From contig CABVRW010000029.1 in the NCBI GenBank assembly GCA_902500785.1, positions 8,061 through 44,880 on the forward strand: a DNA stretch of 36,820 bases. The letters are read 5' to 3'. Below the pieces are notes generated by a model, which saw nothing but the letters and a program-made list of their open reading frames with translations, was not told the origin of the DNA and did no database searches. Position numbers and translations under genes: made by a program. Every line of letters starts with the position of its first letter. The first letter of the stretch is position 1. The stretch is from an uncultured Nitrospira sp. Its GTDB lineage: Bacteria > Nitrospirota > Nitrospiria > Nitrospirales > Nitrospiraceae. Of this stretch, positions 1 through 9,013 are shown one piece after another.

Positions 1-349
1 CGTAGGTGTGCATGTCGCCGGCGGGCGACGCGTTCAACAGCGAACCCAGCGTGGTATCCGAAGGCAGACCCTGCGGAGTCCAAAAGGTCGCCCCGAAAAT
101 CACGAGTATGAGGACGATGCCGACTGAGATCATGAGCGGATAGGCCGTCAGCGCCGACATCGTCAACAGGCCCACCGAGGCCGTCCAATACAATCCGCCG
201 GCCATGAACAGAATGCAGGCGACGACGCCAAGCCGTGCGGTATCGCGAGATTCTTCGGCCGCTTCGTCGGCAGGCCTGGCATGCCGGTGCGTTGAATCCG
301 CCCCGTTGAGACCGCACGAATCGCTGGATTCTTGACGTAACGAACCCAT
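1..349 (-). CDS. Partial membrane protein, 3' end outside window
   Basis: An open frame of 116 codons runs without a stop from an ATG at 349 off the left edge, so the C-terminus is missing. The first ~48 residues are polar and charged. Two hydrophobic stretches follow (about residues 50-72 and 80-100), giving a two-TM hairpin with a soluble N-terminus, and then a Pro/Ser/Asp-rich segment. A GGGGAGG lies only 2 nt before the ATG, which is unusually close, so the start is not certain. It lies downstream of fliA on the same strand but beyond terminator-like hairpins. I do not recognise the family. Confidence 0.5.
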   Translation of the reverse strand, partial: MGSLRQESSDSCGLNGADSTHRHARPADEAAEESRDTARLGVVACILFMAGGLYWTASVGLLTMSALTAYPLMISVGIVLILVIFGATFWTPQGLPSDTTLGSLLNASPAGDMHTY

Positions 350-484
350 AACCTCCCCGATGGAGCGTGGCAGCCCCGACGCGGGAGCAGCATGCTGCCG
401 AACACTCGCCGATCGTCCGATGCGCGGCGATCAGTGCATGGCTGGTGTTGGTATCGGAAAAGATAGGAGGAAACTGAAGACAGG

Positions 485-549
485 GCCGCTCGCACGACGT
501 CCGAGCGGCGACGCCGGCACGAACGAACAGCAACGACGGCTACGCCGTC
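485..549 (-). terminator. Two hairpins downstream of fliA
   Basis: Two perfect inverted repeats follow the fliA stop: a 6-bp stem with 3-nt loop (535-540/544-549) and an 8-bp GC-rich stem with 9-nt loop (485-492/502-509). Read on the minus strand, the second is followed by a moderately T-rich stretch. No classical U-tract is present, so this is a probable but imperfect terminator of the fliL-fliA unit. The rest of the 350-561 gap shows no gene. Confidence 0.45.
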
Positions 550-561
550 CGGTGGGGTATA

Positions 562-1323
562 TCACACATCGACCGGTTCAAGTCTCGCCTTGAGATGGAT
601 GATGGCTTTCGAATGGATCTGGCAGACCCGCGATTCGGTGACCTTGAGCGCCTGTCCGATCTCTTTCATGGTGAGTTCCTCGAAGTAGTAGAGGGACAAC
701 ACCAGGCGTTCTTTCTCCGGCAGATCCTGGATCGCAGATTCGAGCACGTGGCGTGCCCGTTCGTTCACCAGGACGGACAACGGATCGGGCTGATTGGAGT
801 CGGTCAGCACACTGATGATTTTATGCCCATCGGCATCCTGTACCCCGAGGTCGTCCAGGCTGATCACCACCGCGCCGCGCGAGCGGGTCAGGAACTCATC
901 CAATTCCTCCGCGGTCATTTTCAGCTCTTTGCCGACTTCCTGATCCGTCGGTGGACGGCCGAAGCGATGCAACAGTTCCGAATAGGTCTTTTGGAGGAGC
1001 GTAATCCGTTCATGGACCGAGCGCGGAATCCAATCCATCGATCGGATTTCATCGAGCATGGCACCACGAATGCGAAACTCCGCATAGGTTTTGAATTTGG
1101 CTTCACGGGTCGGATCATACTTATCCATCGCATCCATGAGGCCCATGATCCCGACGGACATCAAGTCCTCCGCGTCCATGTACGCCGGCAAGCGAAAGGC
1201 CAGTCGATGGGCCATGGCTTTCACGACGTGGGTGAATTCCTGAATCACCCGTTCACGATCCGCCTCTGCAATCACGCGACGCGGGACGTTTCCGACCGCA
1301 GACATTTTTCGAGCATCCATCAT
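562..1323 (-). CDS. fliA: Flagellar sigma factor FliA (sigma-28)
   Basis: RNA polymerase sigma factor that directs late flagellar genes such as flagellin and motor/chemotaxis genes, none of which are in this window. At 253 aa it is the usual FliA/WhiG length. Region 2 spans about residues 28-100, with the family signature DLMSVGIMGLMDAMDKYDP followed by a FRIRGAMLDEIRSMDWIPR block. Region 3 is about 105-175. Region 4 is about 190-245, with a helix-turn-helix near LKVTESRVCQIHSKA. Two adjacent ATGs (1323, 1320) could start it. It is the last gene of the fliL-fliA unit, 19 nt after flhG. The anti-sigma factor FlgM is not visible here. Identity is very secure. Confidence 0.96.
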   Translation of the reverse strand: MMDARKMSAVGNVPRRVIAEADRERVIQEFTHVVKAMAHRLAFRLPAYMDAEDLMSVGIMGLMDAMDKYDPTREAKFKTYAEFRIRGAMLDEIRSMDWIPRSVHERITLLQKTYSELLHRFGRPPTDQEVGKELKMTAEELDEFLTRSRGAVVISLDDLGVQDADGHKIISVLTDSNQPDPLSVLVNERARHVLESAIQDLPEKERLVLSLYYFEELTMKEIGQALKVTESRVCQIHSKAIIHLKARLEPVDV

Positions 1324-1342
1324 TCGCGTACAATCCTTTCAG

Positions 1343-2209
1343 TCAGTGCGTTCGCAGGAGTTGTTGCCAGAGGAACTGCACTGTGCCTTTGGGAAGCGCC
1401 GGTGGGGTCAACTGAGCCACCGCCTCAGTCAACTCTCGAAACGCGCGGCTGGCTGGAGCATGAGGAAAGAGATCGATCACGGCCCGCTGCTGGGTGACGG
1501 CCATCGGCACATAGTCGTCGAGAGGAATCGCGCCCAGATAGTCCAGAGAAATATGAAGAAAGCGACTGACCGCCAACTCCAGTTTCCGGAAAATGCGCGC
1601 GGCGTCACGCGGAGACTTCACCATATTGACCAGCACATGAAAACGGCGTTCCCGGTATTGCCGCAGCAAGACTTTCATCAAGGCATACGCGTCGGTCATG
1701 GAGGTGGGCTCCGGGGATACCACGACGACGATCGATTGAGCGGCCGCCGCAAAGTAAGTCACCGTCGAGGAGATACCTGCTCCGGTATCGATCAACAAGA
1801 CATCCATGGCAGACGCCAGACGCTCAAGTTCTTCTTGAAGTATCAGCTGTTGGCTTTCCGTCAGCACCGTCAGCTGCGAAATGCCGGTGCTGGCCGGAAG
1901 CACGACGATGCCGTTGGGACCGGTCAACGCAATGTCTTCGAGCCGGCAGGTCTTGGCGAGCACGTGCTCCAGGGTATATTTCGGTGTCAGGCCCAGTAGG
2001 ATATCGACATTTCCCAATCCGAGATCGGCATCCAACACGAGCACGCGCTTTCCGGTTTGGGCCAAGGCGATGGCGGTGTTCGCCACAACGTTGGTCTTCC
2101 CCACCCCGCCTTTGCCGCTGGTGACGGTAATGACCTGTGTTCGAGAGGGACCGACGCGTTCATCAAGCACTCTCATGTGTGGATCCAAGATTCCTGGTTG
2201 CATCGCCAT
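1343..2209 (-). CDS. flhG: MinD/ParA-type ATPase FlhG (FleN)
   Basis: A 288-aa MinD-like ATPase that in known systems limits flagellar number and acts with FlhF at the pole. The deviant Walker A motif KGGVGKT is at residues 33-39. The nucleotide-sensing Asp segments VLVLDADLGLGNVDILLG and LLIDTGAGIS follow. The N-terminal extension of about 22 residues does not clearly show the DQAxxLR motif by which FlhG proteins stimulate FlhF. An SD-like GGAGAG precedes the ATG at 2209, and a second ATG two codons on is also possible. It lies between flhF (28 nt gap) and fliA (19 nt gap), the standard flhF-flhG-fliA order. Confidence 0.94.
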   Translation of the reverse strand: MAMQPGILDPHMRVLDERVGPSRTQVITVTSGKGGVGKTNVVANTAIALAQTGKRVLVLDADLGLGNVDILLGLTPKYTLEHVLAKTCRLEDIALTGPNGIVVLPASTGISQLTVLTESQQLILQEELERLASAMDVLLIDTGAGISSTVTYFAAAAQSIVVVVSPEPTSMTDAYALMKVLLRQYRERRFHVLVNMVKSPRDAARIFRKLELAVSRFLHISLDYLGAIPLDDYVPMAVTQQRAVIDLFPHAPASRAFRELTEAVAQLTPPALPKGTVQFLWQQLLRTH

Positions 2210-2237
2210 CGTCTCTCCCCTCTTGTTCGACCGTCAC

Positions 2238-3521
2238 CTATCGCGCGTAGGTCTTGATACCGGGCACACCTGCCGGCGTCGTCTGCCGATCCCATGACTG
2301 AGCGGTCACGCCTCCTGGCGTCCGCACCTGTCCCCCCAACAGCAAGTCGCCCAAACGATCCACGTGCGCCTGGACCAGGTCGTCGGGTACCCGTTGACCG
2401 ATCCCCCAGTAGGACAGAGGAATGCCGGTGCGATGGGTCGCCTCAAAGATGCCGCCATACCCGGCAGTCTCATCGAGCTTGGTAAACAATAGGCGCAGAC
2501 CTGGCACGTCGACACACTGGCTGGTACTGACCACCAGATCCGGCACGCGAGTGCCGGCCGCCAGGACGAGATGGACCTCCATGGGATAGGCTCCGTTCAG
2601 CAACCCTCTCCAGCGTTGCGCCGTGATGGATTCATAGGGATTGAACCCTGTGGTATCGATCAGAATCAGCTCGGCTTCACGGGCCTGCTCGATCGCTGCA
2701 CGGGCCTCTTCGCAAGAACCGGCCACGGACAGCTCGATGCCCAACACCTCGGCATACAAGCGCAGGTGTTCCACCCCCGCTGGCCGATAGGTATCCATCG
2801 TAATCAGGGCCACGCTCCGCTGCTCGACGATGCCGTATTGTGTCGCCAACTTGGCAATGCTGGAGGTCTTGCCGACGCCGCTCGGACCGACGAACAGCGC
2901 AATCTTCTGTTCTCCAGCCGGGCTCAGCAACGGTCCGGCGGTGGTGACGCGATCCAAGAGTACCGTCCGGAGCAACTGGAGAGAGGAATTCCGTTGAGTA
3001 GATCTCTGCTCTACGAGCGTCTCGCGCAATTCCCGCAGACAGCTTTCGGCCGTGGTATGTTCGACTCCCTGAGCCAGCAGATCTTCATACACTCGCTGAA
3101 AGGACTGAAAGGTGGTTCCTTGGCTCTCCCCGGTCTGGCGGGTGAGAGCTGGTGTCGTGCGCGTCTCGCGAGATGGAGGTTGGACTTGGCTGGTACCGGG
3201 ACGAGGTGTCTCGATCCCCGTCTCCATCGCTCCCTGCAGGGTTCTCTGAAAGCGCGATTCTTCTGCCGGTACCATGGGCGTGTGCGGATCCGTCTGATGG
3301 GGGTGGTCTGCCTCGTCGAGCAAGGGCGCGGCGTCGGGGACTGCCGCGTCATCTTCGATGGCCGCCATGACTTCCAGCATCGATCCGCCCAACAGGCCGA
3401 ACCCGTTATCCCACGAGCGCACCCGTTTCGTAGACAGAATCACGGCATCCGGCCCCAACGTGTCCTTGATGGACCGGATGGCTTCGTGCATCGATTTGAC
3501 GTGGAACGTCCGAACCTTCAT
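2238..3521 (-). CDS. flhF: SRP-family GTPase FlhF
   Basis: Signal-recognition-particle-type GTPase that marks the site of flagellar assembly, usually a pole. The protein has 427 aa. A basic N-terminal B domain (1-50) is followed by a poorly conserved Pro/Thr-rich linker (about 55-140), then the N and G domains. G1 P-loop GPSGVGKT is at 212-219, the DTYRPAGVEHL block at 243-253 and the G3 element DTTGF at 289-293; the LFTKLDET block that follows is the G4 region. It overlaps flhA by 4 nt (ATGA), which indicates translational coupling. FlhF/FlhG point to polar rather than peritrichous flagella. Confidence is very high. Confidence 0.95.
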   Translation of the reverse strand: MKVRTFHVKSMHEAIRSIKDTLGPDAVILSTKRVRSWDNGFGLLGGSMLEVMAAIEDDAAVPDAAPLLDEADHPHQTDPHTPMVPAEESRFQRTLQGAMETGIETPRPGTSQVQPPSRETRTTPALTRQTGESQGTTFQSFQRVYEDLLAQGVEHTTAESCLRELRETLVEQRSTQRNSSLQLLRTVLLDRVTTAGPLLSPAGEQKIALFVGPSGVGKTSSIAKLATQYGIVEQRSVALITMDTYRPAGVEHLRLYAEVLGIELSVAGSCEEARAAIEQAREAELILIDTTGFNPYESITAQRWRGLLNGAYPMEVHLVLAAGTRVPDLVVSTSQCVDVPGLRLLFTKLDETAGYGGIFEATHRTGIPLSYWGIGQRVPDDLVQAHVDRLGDLLLGGQVRTPGGVTAQSWDRQTTPAGVPGIKTYAR

Positions 3522-5626
3522 GCCAAGCTCCTGGTTTCACCGAGTTCAAGGTCGAGACGGACGGTTTCCATCGCCTGCAACCGTGTCACACTTTCCACCT
3601 CGTTCAACCCCAAGATCGGGACGGAGTGCAGGATACGATCCGTCAGTTTTCGCAGATGCCGGCGCAACGAGGGGGAACACAAAATCACCGGTTGATGTCC
3701 GCGCCCGACCATTCGTTCCGCGGCCTGCTTCAGTGCAGTGAGCAGTTTCTGTGCCACCAGCGGATCGGGAACCCATTGGTTTCCCTGCCCTGCCGCATTC
3801 GCCTGATCGGCGAGCGTGCGATCCAGGCGCGGATCGAGTCCGATGATCGGCAACGAGCCGTCCGGCGCCAGATAGGGCTTCGTAATGGTCCGTCCCAGCG
3901 CTTGTCGAGCGACTTCCGTCAAAATATCCGCATCTTTCGTGGTTGCCGCGTGGTCGGCGATCGTTTCAAGAATGGTTCGCAAGTCGCGAATCGGCACGCT
4001 CTCGCGCAAGAGATGCGACAACACCCTGACGAGCGTGCCCAACGGAATCAGATTGGGAATCACTTCCTCGACCAACTTGGGATGATTTTTGCCGAGTTCA
4101 TCCAACAAGCCCTGCACTTCTTGCCGACCCAACAGTTCATGGGCATGCCGTTTGATGAGTTCTGACAGGTGCGTCGCGATCGCGGATCCCGGATCCACGA
4201 CGGTATATCCCGCCATCTGCGCCTGTTCCCGCTGTTTCTCCGGTACCCACATGGCCGGAAGTCCAAACGCCGGTTCTTTGGTCGGCAACCCATGGATGGT
4301 CCCGCGCTGAGCCGTGCCGGGATCAATAGCCAACACGTGCGCCGGCATGACCTCCGACTTGGCCAACTCCACGCCTTTGAGCAACGCCGCATATTCATTG
4401 GGCCTCAGCTGCAGGTTGTCTCGAATGTGAATCGGCGGGAGGACGAAGCCCATTTGCTCGGCAAACTGGCGCCGTAATCCCTTGATACGATCCAGTAAGG
4501 TACCGCCCTGCCCTCCATCGACCAAACCGATGAGGCCATACCCGACCTGCACTTCCATGAGGTCCAGAGGAACCACCTGGGTGCCGACCTCTTCAGCTTT
4601 CACTTGAGGCGAGACCGGAGGCGGAACGGCTTCGGCCGTCTTCTGCTGCTCATTGATTTGATAGGCCATCCAAGCAGTCATGCCGCCGAGCGCGAGGAAC
4701 GCCAAGTGGGGAAGACCGGGGACCAGACCCAGCGCGAGCAGAATTCCCGAGGCGGTGCCGATGGCCTTCGGGGAGATCAGAACCTGCCGGGTGATCTCGA
4801 ATCCCAAGTTCACCTCGGAGGCGGCCCGGGTGATGACGATACCGGCAGCCGTCGACACAATGAGCGCCGGGACCTGCGCGACTAATCCTTCCCCCACCGT
4901 CAGCAACGTATAAGTCTGGGCGGCCGCGGCCAGCGTCATGCCCTGTTGTAGGACGCCGATGGTCAACCCGCCCAGAATGTTCACGAGTGTGATGATGACC
5001 GCCGCCACGGCATCGCCACGGACGAATTTGCTCGAACCATCCATGGCTCCATAGAAATCCGCCTCCTGCGCGATCTCTTTTCGTCGCTGACGGGCCTCCT
5101 TGTCATTGATCAGTCCGGCGTTCAGATCCGCATCGATGCTCATCTGTTTGCCGGGCATGGCGTCCAAGGTGAAGCGCGCGGCGACTTCGGCGACTCGACC
5201 GGCGCCTTTCGTGATGACCACGAAGTTGATGATGACCAAAATCGTGAACACCACCAGACCGACGGTATAGTTCCCGCCGACGACGAACGTCCCAAAGGCC
5301 CGGATGACTTCTCCTGCAGCGGCGGCGCCTTCGTTGCCGTGCAACAGAATCAATCGCGTAGAGGCAATGTTGAGCGCCAGACGCAGGAGTGTGACCATCA
5401 GCAAGATCGACGGGAAGACGGAGAACTCCAGGGGACGGCGTACTTGCATTCCGACGAGCAGAATGATGATCGACAGGGTGATGTTGAAGCTCAACAAGAG
5501 ATCCAAGAAGAAACGCGGAAGGGGGATCAGCATCACCATCAGAATCCCCACCACCCCCACGGACATCAGAATGTCCGGGTGTTTTACCAGGGAGGTGGTG
5601 GGAAGCGATGTGTTCTCGTTGCTCAT
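3518..5626 (-). CDS. flhA: Flagellar export gate protein FlhA
   Basis: A 702-aa integral membrane component of the type III export gate that couples proton flow to protein export. Residues ~15-325 hold about eight TM segments. The FHIPEP-family cytoplasmic loop (roughly 145-215) is recognisable by GRVAEVAARFTLDAMPGKQM and the following DADLNAG and RRKEIAQEADFYGAMDG elements. The C-terminal half (about 350-702) is the cytosolic domain that docks chaperone-substrate complexes. The start ATG at 5626 has GGAGC upstream. It lies 22 nt after flhB and overlaps flhF by 4 nt. Length and all landmarks are typical. Confidence 0.97.
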   Translation of the reverse strand: MSNENTSLPTTSLVKHPDILMSVGVVGILMVMLIPLPRFFLDLLLSFNITLSIIILLVGMQVRRPLEFSVFPSILLMVTLLRLALNIASTRLILLHGNEGAAAAGEVIRAFGTFVVGGNYTVGLVVFTILVIINFVVITKGAGRVAEVAARFTLDAMPGKQMSIDADLNAGLINDKEARQRRKEIAQEADFYGAMDGSSKFVRGDAVAAVIITLVNILGGLTIGVLQQGMTLAAAAQTYTLLTVGEGLVAQVPALIVSTAAGIVITRAASEVNLGFEITRQVLISPKAIGTASGILLALGLVPGLPHLAFLALGGMTAWMAYQINEQQKTAEAVPPPVSPQVKAEEVGTQVVPLDLMEVQVGYGLIGLVDGGQGGTLLDRIKGLRRQFAEQMGFVLPPIHIRDNLQLRPNEYAALLKGVELAKSEVMPAHVLAIDPGTAQRGTIHGLPTKEPAFGLPAMWVPEKQREQAQMAGYTVVDPGSAIATHLSELIKRHAHELLGRQEVQGLLDELGKNHPKLVEEVIPNLIPLGTLVRVLSHLLRESVPIRDLRTILETIADHAATTKDADILTEVARQALGRTITKPYLAPDGSLPIIGLDPRLDRTLADQANAAGQGNQWVPDPLVAQKLLTALKQAAERMVGRGHQPVILCSPSLRRHLRKLTDRILHSVPILGLNEVESVTRLQAMETVRLDLELGETRSLA

Positions 5627-5648
5627 CTATGCTCCATGATGTGCCGGA

Positions 5649-6731
5649 TTAGGCCGGCGGCAATTTGCCGCGCACGCGATACACGAAGGCGAGAATTTCA
5701 GCGACGGCGCGGTAGAGGTCTTCCGGAACTTCCCGGCCGACCTCGACCAATTTGAACAGGGTGCGCGCGACCAACTTATTTTCGACGATCATGACCCCAT
5801 GGTGGCGACCGATTTCCCGGATCTTTTCGGCGACGAACCCCGCACCCTTTGCGACGACGACCGGCGCCCCCATGGCTTTCGAGTCATACTTCAGCGCGAC
5901 GGCCAAGTGCGTCGGATTGGTGATGATCACATCCGCTTTCGGTACTTCGGCCATCATGCGTTTCCGAGACATCTCTTTCTGCGTGCTACGGATCTTCGCC
6001 TTCAGTCCGGGGTCACCCTCAGCGGCGCGACTCTCCTCTTTGATTTCGTCGCGCGACATGCGCAAGTCGCGTTCCCATTGAAAGCGTTGAAATCCATAGT
6101 CGAGCGCGCCGATCACCAGGGTCGCTCCGCCCATCATGAGCGCGGCTTTGAAGGTCGCCCACCCGACGGTCGGCAGGAGGATTTCCATCCCGAATTGCGT
6201 CAGCGGTGAAAACAGCACCATATCCTGCTTGATCGTGAGATATCCGACGCCTCCGATCGCGAATATCTTGAGCCAGGATTTGACGAGTTCGCTCAACGAC
6301 CGAACCGAGAAGAGCCGGGAGAACCCGCCCATCGGATTGATGCGCGACACTTCCATCTGCAGGCCATCCCGTTTCCAGAGGAAACCGGTTTGCATCAGGT
6401 TGGCGCTGACTCCGACGACCGCGATACCGGCCACGACCGGCCCGAGCATGACAAACACATCCAGGCCGATCTGCCTCAAGATCAAATGCAGGTGATCCAG
6501 AGTGAGCGTCCGATGGGAGGACTCTTCCATGGATGCGCTGAGCCACACGTGGAGCGATTTCCGTAGCCCCTGTAGAATGCCCGGAGTCATCCAATAGAGA
6601 GCGCCCAGGCTGCCCATCAGTCCGACGGCCATCGCCGCATCGCGGCTGAGAGCGATCTGACCTTTCGCTCTCGCATCTGCTTTGCGTTTCGGGGTTGCCT
6701 GTTCTGTCCGATTCTGTGCGCTGTCAGCCAT
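5649..6731 (-). CDS. flhB: Export substrate-specificity switch protein FlhB
   Basis: A 360-aa export-apparatus protein that switches secretion from rod/hook to filament substrates. The N-terminus starts with the family pattern QNRTEQATPKRKADARAKGQI, followed by four TM segments between about residues 30 and 215. The cytosolic domain carries the self-cleavage motif NPTH at 272-275, in ITNPTHLAVALKY. All key residues are intact. It overlaps the end of fliR by 8 nt. Its partner in the switch, the hook-length ruler FliK, is encoded at 12881-14458. Confidence 0.97.
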   Translation of the reverse strand: MADSAQNRTEQATPKRKADARAKGQIALSRDAAMAVGLMGSLGALYWMTPGILQGLRKSLHVWLSASMEESSHRTLTLDHLHLILRQIGLDVFVMLGPVVAGIAVVGVSANLMQTGFLWKRDGLQMEVSRINPMGGFSRLFSVRSLSELVKSWLKIFAIGGVGYLTIKQDMVLFSPLTQFGMEILLPTVGWATFKAALMMGGATLVIGALDYGFQRFQWERDLRMSRDEIKEESRAAEGDPGLKAKIRSTQKEMSRKRMMAEVPKADVIITNPTHLAVALKYDSKAMGAPVVVAKGAGFVAEKIREIGRHHGVMIVENKLVARTLFKLVEVGREVPEDLYRAVAEILAFVYRVRGKLPPA

Positions 6732-7512
6732 GGCCGAGGGCCTTCAAGAGTCCTAGGATGGTGTCCACTAAGGTCAAAAACTCTTTTTCAAACAACGACA
6801 GGGTGAAGGGCATGGCGAGGCTCATCGCCAGCAGTCCCGACCCGATGGTGATCGGAAAACTCGTCACAAAGACGTTCATCTGAGGCACGGCTCGACCGAG
6901 GATCGCGAGAACGGTATTCACGATAAGGAGGGTCGCAAAGACGGGCGCCGCCAACTTCAACGCGACCCCCAGCATGTTCTGCGCCAAGTGAAGAATGCCC
7001 TCCGCAATGCCCTCGGACAACTTGGCCCCGAACGGCGGCACAAACTCGTAGCTCATGCCGATGGCATGCACCACCAGGAGATGCGCATTGAGGGACAGAA
7101 ACACCAGCGATCCGAGCGTGAGTTGGAATTGCGCAATGAGCGGCGCATTTTGGTGGCTCATAGGATCGAACATCTGAATCGCGCCGAAACCCATCTGCGT
7201 GCCGATCATGTCGCCGGCCACTTGGAAGCCCGCGAACAGCAGCCGCACCGCCAAGCCGATGGTGAGGCCGATCAGAAACTCACTGCCGATCCCGGCGATG
7301 ACGATGACCGGATCGGTCGGAAGACTCGGCAATTGAATGATCGGGGTCAGCACCAGACCCAACATGGTCACCAGTCCCGTTTTGACCGGCATCGGAATCG
7401 TACGCGTATTGAGGATGGGAAAGACGCTGACGATGCCCGCAATCCTCACCAGCAAGATTGAAAAGGCCTGAAACTGAGGCAAGGCGAGATGCAGGGTTTG
7501 CGCGACGCTCAT
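6724..7512 (-). CDS. fliR: Flagellar export apparatus protein FliR
   Basis: A 262-aa, strongly hydrophobic protein with about six TM segments, typical of FliR/SpaR/HrcT proteins, which form the export-gate core with FliP and FliQ. The family patterns RIAGIVSVFPILNTRTIPMPVK near the N-terminus and AGFQVAGDMIGTQMGFG at about 95-112 are present. ATG at 7512. The gene lies 16 nt downstream of fliQ and overlaps flhB by 8 nt, which fits the fixed fliP-Q-R-flhB order. Confidence 0.95.
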   Translation of the reverse strand: MSVAQTLHLALPQFQAFSILLVRIAGIVSVFPILNTRTIPMPVKTGLVTMLGLVLTPIIQLPSLPTDPVIVIAGIGSEFLIGLTIGLAVRLLFAGFQVAGDMIGTQMGFGAIQMFDPMSHQNAPLIAQFQLTLGSLVFLSLNAHLLVVHAIGMSYEFVPPFGAKLSEGIAEGILHLAQNMLGVALKLAAPVFATLLIVNTVLAILGRAVPQMNVFVTSFPITIGSGLLAMSLAMPFTLSLFEKEFLTLVDTILGLLKALGHG

Positions 7513-7528
7513 TGTGGTGTCCAGTCTC

Positions 7529-7798
7529 TCAGTGGATCAACGTTGGGATACTCGTGATGATATGGGTCATAAAGGCGATCAAGACGCCCATCATCCAGGG
7601 GAGAAACAACAGCGTGGCGGCGAACACCGCCAGCACCTTCGGCACGAAGGTCAAGGTCGCCTCGTTGATCTGCGTCATCGCCTGAAAGCTGCTGACCAGC
7701 AACCCGACGATCAGACTCAGCCCCAATATCGGCGCCGAGACCAACATGGCGGTTTCGATGGCTTGGCGGCCGATTTCTGTGACCGTTTCAATCGTCAT
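7529..7798 (-). CDS. fliQ: Flagellar export apparatus protein FliQ
   Basis: A small 89-aa protein starting at the ATG at 7798, with two TM helices (about 15-40 and 50-75). It contains the family pattern GLLVSSFQAMTQINEATL, followed by FVPKVLAV. It is the canonical FliQ of the export gate. It lies 11 nt after fliP and 16 nt before fliR. A much longer open frame reads upstream through fliP in another frame, but only this 89-codon part is a plausible gene. Confidence 0.95.
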   Translation of the reverse strand: MTIETVTEIGRQAIETAMLVSAPILGLSLIVGLLVSSFQAMTQINEATLTFVPKVLAVFAATLLFLPWMMGVLIAFMTHIITSIPTLIH

Positions 7799-7809
7799 GG
7801 GCGGGTATC

Positions 7810-8610
7810 CTATTGAAAGCTCTTGACCATCGATCCGACGACCAGGTACCAGCCGTCGGCGAGGACGAACAGAATCAGTTTGAACGGCAACGAAATCATG
7901 ACGGGCGGCAGTAACATCATGCCCATGGACATCAACACGCTGGCCACGACCATATCCACGATGAGGAACGGAATGTAGAGGAGGAATCCGATCTGAAACG
8001 AGATGCGCAGCTCGCTTAAAACGAATGCGGGAATGATGACATGAATCGGAACCTGCTCCACTTGCGTCGCTTTGGGAGCGTGCGAGAGCTCCATGAACAA
8101 CTCCAGATCCTTGTCGCGCATTTGTTTCAGCATGAACGCACGAATCGGTTGAATGCCTCGGTTCCACGCGTCTTCGTACCCGATTTGTTCGGCGAGCAAC
8201 GGCTGGAGGGCATCTTTGTAGACGGCCTGTCCCACAGGAGCCATGACGAACATCGTCAGAAACAGCGCCAAGCTGATCAACACTTGGTTGGGTGGCACCT
8301 GCTGCGTGCCCAGGGCTTGGCGAAGAAACGACAGCACGATGACCATGCGCGTAAACGACGTCACCATGATGAACATGGCGGGAGCCAAAGAGAGGACGGT
8401 GAACAGCGCGAGAATCTGCAGGACCACGGCGGTCTGTTTGGTGCCGCCCTGGCCGAGGTCGAGCGTCAAAGACGGTCCTTCGGCGTGAACGGCTGACGTA
8501 CTGAACAGGCAGGCGAGAATCACCAGACTGATGGCGAGACCGATCGACCGCCTCAGTCGTTGAGGGGTCGATGCTCGTCCTTGCCCGCATGCAACACTAC
8601 CTGGTTGCAC
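7810..8610 (-). CDS. fliP: Flagellar export apparatus protein FliP
   Basis: Core export-gate protein of 266 aa with a cleavable signal peptide followed by TM segments. Signature blocks MFIMVTSFTRMVIVLSFLRQ and the C-terminal ISLPFKLILFVLADGW are intact. I chose the GTG at 8610 because a perfect AGGAGG lies 6 nt before it. The longer frame starts at a TTG (8625) placed inside that SD, with no SD of its own. With the GTG start, fliP overlaps fliO by 14 nt. The signal-peptide hydrophobic core covers about residues 20-42. Confidence 0.93.
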   Translation of the reverse strand: MQPGSVACGQGRASTPQRLRRSIGLAISLVILACLFSTSAVHAEGPSLTLDLGQGGTKQTAVVLQILALFTVLSLAPAMFIMVTSFTRMVIVLSFLRQALGTQQVPPNQVLISLALFLTMFVMAPVGQAVYKDALQPLLAEQIGYEDAWNRGIQPIRAFMLKQMRDKDLELFMELSHAPKATQVEQVPIHVIIPAFVLSELRISFQIGFLLYIPFLIVDMVVASVLMSMGMMLLPPVMISLPFKLILFVLADGWYLVVGSMVKSFQ

Positions 8611-8965
8611 GACGCCCCTCCTCAAGATGGTCCGAATGAATGATCCCGGAAACCGACGTCGAAGGAGTTGAGGACGCGTCGGCCATGAGGCGTGTCACCA
8701 CTTCCGGATCGGTGATCTTTCCGAGCGGAACCACATCGGTCGCAGTCGTGCCGAGGATCAAGACCTCTCCCGCGACAGCCACCACCATCACATGCTTTCT
8801 GGAGCCCAGCGGACTGCTTCCCAAAATCCTGACCAACGGAGTGCCGTTCACCGGAAGAAACCGCCGCCCGACGGCGGATCGCGCCACCGCGAGCAGACCC
8901 AGAATCAAGGCCAACACGATCCCGAGCGATGACACCATGCGAACCACGTTGTCCCAAATTTCCAT
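8597..8965 (-). CDS. fliO: Flagellar biosynthesis protein FliO
   Basis: A 122-aa, single-TM protein with the hydrophobic segment at about residues 10-30, then a short cytoplasmic domain with the FliO pattern LGSRKHVMVVAVAGEVLILG. FliO is an assembly chaperone for the FliP ring. Its position between fliN and fliP is standard. The family is poorly conserved, so context carries part of the assignment. The ribosome binding site is weak (GGGGAA, distant). Confidence 0.88.
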   Translation of the reverse strand: MEIWDNVVRMVSSLGIVLALILGLLAVARSAVGRRFLPVNGTPLVRILGSSPLGSRKHVMVVAVAGEVLILGTTATDVVPLGKITDPEVVTRLMADASSTPSTSVSGIIHSDHLEEGRRATR

Positions 8966-9013
8966 GGCAACCGTTCATTCCCCTCGCCGACCGCACGATA
9001 GCTTTGCGGCGAC

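Noticed and set aside
163-495. Minus-strand frame of 110 codons near the left edge
   Set aside because: It has an Arg/Cys/Pro-rich, unfolded composition, overlaps the hairpins after fliA, and conflicts with the better two-TM frame at 1-349.
595-1497. Long plus-strand frames opposite fliA, flhF, flhA, fliF and the regulators
   Set aside because: High-GC antisense shadows: His/Arg/Gln-rich translations with no recognisable domains, lying opposite well-conserved genes.
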